Under the pieces are notes generated by a model, which did no database searches, was not told the DNA's origin, and saw only the letters and a program-made list of their open reading frames with translations. The position numbers and the translations under genes are program-made. 7,138 bases of DNA from DATJHM01 sp035493895 (GTDB taxonomy: Bacteria > Chloroflexota > Ktedonobacteria > Ktedonobacterales > Ktedonobacteraceae), in NCBI GenBank assembly GCA_035493895.1, contig DATJHM010000135.1, positions 1 through 7,138 on the forward strand, in the 5' to 3' direction. This document shows, piece by piece, positions 5,348-7,138 of this stretch (its first letter is position 1; each line of letters begins with the position of its first letter).

Positions 5348-6181
5348 GTGGCGAGACTCTTTCTCTCGTATGCCGACGCCGATGCGGCATATGCGCAACA
5401 ACTTCGTACCGCTTTGGATGTGCGTGGATACGTAGTCTGGCAGGATGCTGGCTACACCGATCCCCGTAGCGCCTCATATCCAGCGATGATTGAGCAAGCA
5501 ATTGTGGGAAGTGTCGCTTTAATCCTGATCTGGGATCAGGCCGCCGCTCAGACCGCCTGGGTCGAGCGCCAGATCCTCTTTGCCCAGCGTCTGAAAAAAC
5601 CGATCTTCCCGATTCTCCTCGACACAACTCCTTTGCCCAACACGCTCGTCTCCGTTACTCCCGTTATGGGCCAGAGCAGCGGCAACGATACCGCTCGCTT
5701 GCTGGTCGCGCTTGCCAATTTCCCTTTGACCCAATCTTCCGACCTGCTCTACAAATTCTACGAACTGGCCGCTCATGACTATATTCGTGAACGTAAACAT
5801 GCTATTGAGATGGCTGAAGAGATGTTCAAGCGCGATGAGCACCCCGACGAAGTGTTTGCCGTGCTGGCCTATCTTGCGCAGCACGACCTCTACATGAGCG
5901 TGCGCGAGAAAGCTGAGGAACTCATCGCCGCCGCCACCACGCCAGCCTCATCCACACCATCCCTCTCCCTTGGACCTGACGAGGCCCGGCACGTCTTTGG
6001 CGTACGTTGCAAGCAAGGTCATGTCTCTTTCTTCGATAAACGTCTCGTGTGTAGTGCTCACAGCCAGAAATTTCGCCAGCGCGTCAATCGAGCGGGCAAA
6101 ACGCTTGACGAACTCTACCTCTCATGCACGACCTGTGGTGAAGAGATTGTAGCTTATGTCGATTGTGAGGGCTACCAATGA
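5348..6181 (+). CDS. TIR-domain protein with helical middle and zinc-ribbon-like C-terminus
   Basis: A 277-aa cytosolic protein with a bacterial TIR domain at residues 2-125. Box 1 is RLFLSYADADAAYAQQLRTAL, followed by GYVVWQD (27-33), the helix MIEQAIVGSVALILIW, and AWVERQILFAQRLKKPIFPILLD (70-92). TIR domains act as NAD+-cleaving enzymes or as adaptors in immunity. The catalytic Glu normally sits four residues after the Trp of the WV motif; here that position is Q75, with Glu only at 73, so NADase activity is doubtful. Residues 131-196 are charged helices that look HEAT-like. A Ser/Thr/Pro-rich linker leads to a Cys-rich tail (C221, H225, C235, C260, C263, C273; C-x3-H and CTTC), probably zinc-binding. 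A GTG start follows a strong AAGGAGGG site. Its stop overlaps the next gene by ATGA. A defence or signalling role is inferred from the domain and context. Confidence 0.87.
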   Translation: MARLFLSYADADAAYAQQLRTALDVRGYVVWQDAGYTDPRSASYPAMIEQAIVGSVALILIWDQAAAQTAWVERQILFAQRLKKPIFPILLDTTPLPNTLVSVTPVMGQSSGNDTARLLVALANFPLTQSSDLLYKFYELAAHDYIRERKHAIEMAEEMFKRDEHPDEVFAVLAYLAQHDLYMSVREKAEELIAAATTPASSTPSLSLGPDEARHVFGVRCKQGHVSFFDKRLVCSAHSQKFRQRVNRAGKTLDELYLSCTTCGEEIVAYVDCEGYQ

Positions 6182-6651
6182 GCCAGCAACCGCAATCCGC
6201 GCTCAATATTCCCGTTCAGGACACGCAGGAGCCCTCTGAAGAAGGAAAGCGTCTCGTTGCGCTCTTCACCGAGATGGAAGGAAAACAGCTAGATTTTCTG
6301 GACGAGTCCGGCAAAAGCATTATTGAACGCGTCGTCACGCTGCTCACCGTGCTGATTGCCGTGGCCTCGTTCAGCAACAATTTCCCGCCCGCCTATCTCA
6401 AAGGCAACCTGCCCACCAAAATACTCGTCATCGTCACGCTCGCTTTCTACTTGCTGGCCATGGGCTCGGCCATCTGGGCAATTCAGCCGCGTTATTACCG
6501 CCGTTATCTCTACAACGTCACGCGCCTGGGTGAGGAACTGGGAAAAATCACCCGACGCAAAATGTTCTGGTTGCGCATCGCCGGAACCCTATTCGCCCTG
6601 GGAACAGTCGCCCTGGCAATCCTGATCATCGCAATAATCTGGGTCGCCTAG
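6178..6651 (+). CDS. Small three-helix membrane protein coupled to the TIR gene
   Basis: A 157-aa predicted inner-membrane protein. A soluble charged N-terminus (1-48, including GKRLVALFTEMEGKQLDFLDESGKS) leads into hydrophobic segments at about 52-66, 81-102 and 130-156. A Tyr/Arg-rich cytoplasmic linker (PRYYRRYLYN) lies between the last two, and the protein ends inside the final helix (IIWVA). I recognise no named family with certainty. A D-x-x-G-K-S stretch running directly into a membrane helix recalls the layout of SLATT and Pycsar-type (PycTM) membrane effectors, which damage the membrane when their partner senses infection. The ATG overlaps the TIR stop (ATGA), so the two are co-translated and probably act together. 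Effector, anchor or sensor roles are all possible. Confidence 0.82.
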   Translation: MSQQPQSALNIPVQDTQEPSEEGKRLVALFTEMEGKQLDFLDESGKSIIERVVTLLTVLIAVASFSNNFPPAYLKGNLPTKILVIVTLAFYLLAMGSAIWAIQPRYYRRYLYNVTRLGEELGKITRRKMFWLRIAGTLFALGTVALAILIIAIIWVA

Positions 6652-6657
6652 AAAACC

Positions 6658-6676
6658 GCCCGAGAACCCTCGTGGC
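6658..6676 (+). terminator. Small hairpin just after the membrane-protein gene
   Basis: GCCCGAG (6658-6664) pairs with CTCGTGGC (6669-6676) with one bulged T and an AACC loop, beginning 7 nt after the stop codon. No T-run follows. The 3' arm lies in the repeat element at 6668-6690. It may be a weak transcript end or a 3' stabiliser. Confidence 0.35.
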
Positions 6677-6690
6677 ATATTCGGCAATAA
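6668..6690 (+). repeat. Dispersed repeat, copy 2 (CCTCGTGGCAT element)
   Basis: CCTCGTGGCAT followed by ATTCGGCAATAA, related to 4785-4806. Relative to the stop codon it sits at exactly the same distance as copy 1. Here the conserved CTCG pairs with an upstream CGAG, whereas in copy 1 it pairs with a downstream CGAGG, so each copy can form a stem but with different partners. Confidence 0.5.
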
Positions 6691-6696
6691 AAGAAA

Positions 6697-6726
6697 TTAA
6701 CTTAAAAAAGACGTGATAAATATAAT
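6697..6726 (+). promoter_or_regulatory. Probable sigma-70 promoter for the small ORF and CHAT-like gene
   Basis: TTAACT (6697-6702, 4 of 6 to TTGACA), an 18-bp spacer and a perfect TATAAT (6721-6726) lie in the most AT-rich part of the window. The start point would be near 6733, about 30 nt before the small ORF. The spacer length matches that proposed upstream of the TIR gene. Confidence 0.6.
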
Positions 6727-6762
6727 ATGATAATAAATGCATTTCATAAAAGTAGGGAAGCC

Positions 6763-6909
6763 ATGAAGCCGCAGCGGAATGGCGTCCGGGAACTCGTTCG
6801 ATACAACAGACTTCGTAGACGGTGGTGGAACCCCCACGATCTCTCAGGCCCCGCAGACGATCCCGGCAACGGCAAGCTTGAAGAAAGGTTTCACCAACGA
6901 TATGCGTAG
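6763..6909 (+). CDS. Small Arg/Trp-rich protein upstream of the CHAT-like gene, hypothetical
   Basis: A 48-aa open frame from ATG 6763, with AGGGAAG at 6754-6760 as a possible ribosome site, though the spacing is short. It is strongly basic in the middle (RYNRLRRRWWNPHD) and acidic/Gly-rich after it (GPADDPGNG), ending EERFHQRYA. It lies about 30 nt after a good promoter start point and 17 nt before the next gene, so it is probably the first gene of that transcript. I do not recognise a family. It could be a partner, inhibitor or leader peptide of the protein encoded next. An upstream in-frame ATG at 6727 would overlap the -10 region and is unlikely. Confidence 0.5.
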   Translation: MKPQRNGVRELVRYNRLRRRWWNPHDLSGPADDPGNGKLEERFHQRYA

Positions 6910-6926
6910 AAAGGGGGCGTGCTGCA

Positions 6927-7138
6927 ATGCCTGAACTACAAATACAGCGTCACGACGACTTGCTGACAATCACTCTAAATACTCACACATCAACGGTCCC
7001 CTGGTCAGAAATATCTCTACCCCACAAGCAGATGTGGTCACAAATCTACCAGGACGCCGCAGCATACGGCCAGCGTCTCTTCGCGCACATCACGCACAAC
7101 GACGCGCTCCGTGCCGCCCTCCTCGCCCTGCGTCCCAC
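6927..7138 (+). CDS. N-terminal part of a probable CHAT-type (caspase-like) protein, cut by the window end
   Basis: Seventy codons are visible, open to the last base. The start is ATG 6927 behind AAGGGGG (6911-6917), a good site at 9 nt. An N-terminal strand-like segment (ELQIQRHDDLLTITL) is followed by helices with the pattern DAAAYGQRLFAHITHNDALRAALLAL. A Y-G-x-x-L-F segment followed by a short amphipathic helix often stands before the protease domain in bacterial CHAT proteins, which are caspase-like peptidases linked to regulated cell death and defence. The catalytic His and Cys would lie outside the window, so the CHAT call rests on this N-terminal pattern and the TIR neighbourhood. Another conflict-system effector is possible. 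Confidence 0.55.
   Translation, partial: MPELQIQRHDDLLTITLNTHTSTVPWSEISLPHKQMWSQIYQDAAAYGQRLFAHITHNDALRAALLALRP

Overview
The window is about 7.1 kb of bacterial DNA with every supportable gene on the + strand. TIR-plus-membrane-protein gene pairs, a probable CHAT-type protein, a glutaconate-type CoA-transferase and a PcpA/MhqO-type dioxygenase together suggest a large, mid-GC genome of a multicellular soil bacterium. My best guess is Chloroflexota, class Ktedonobacteria. That is an inference from gene content and protein style, not a proven placement.

Region 1 (42-4768) is a run of six co-directional genes: a hydroquinone-type ring-cleaving extradiol dioxygenase, an alpha/beta-hydrolase of the phospholipase/carboxylesterase family, the two subunits of a family I CoA-transferase (overlapping by ATGA), an NTF2/SnoaL-like small protein, and a NodB-fold polysaccharide deacetylase. 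From 1779 onward the gaps are at most 27 bp, so this part is very likely one operon. The dioxygenase and hydrolase pair resembles the mhqED arrangement of Firmicutes. With the CoA-transferase it could form a short catabolic route: open a hydroquinone-like ring, hydrolyse, then activate the resulting acid with CoA. A 17-bp-arm hairpin lies between the first two genes.

Region 2 (4769-5347) is about 580 bp without a convincing gene. It holds a stem-loop just after the deacetylase, a hairpin with a competing downstream pairing partner, three tandem imperfect repeats of about 26 bp in a pyrimidine-rich tract, a perfect 14-bp palindrome and a probable sigma-70 promoter.

Region 3 (5348-7138) looks like a conflict or immune-type island. 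A TIR-domain protein with a helical middle and a Cys-rich, zinc-ribbon-like tail overlaps by ATGA a small three-helix membrane protein. After a 111-bp AT-rich gap with its own promoter come a 48-aa Trp/Arg-rich small protein and the 5' end of a probable CHAT-type protein that runs off the window. The TIR domain appears to have Gln instead of Glu at the position of the usual NADase catalytic residue. This cassette is the best candidate for an undescribed system here. A related sequence of about 22 bp lies exactly 16 nt after the stop codons of both the deacetylase and the membrane-protein gene, on either side of the TIR cassette.
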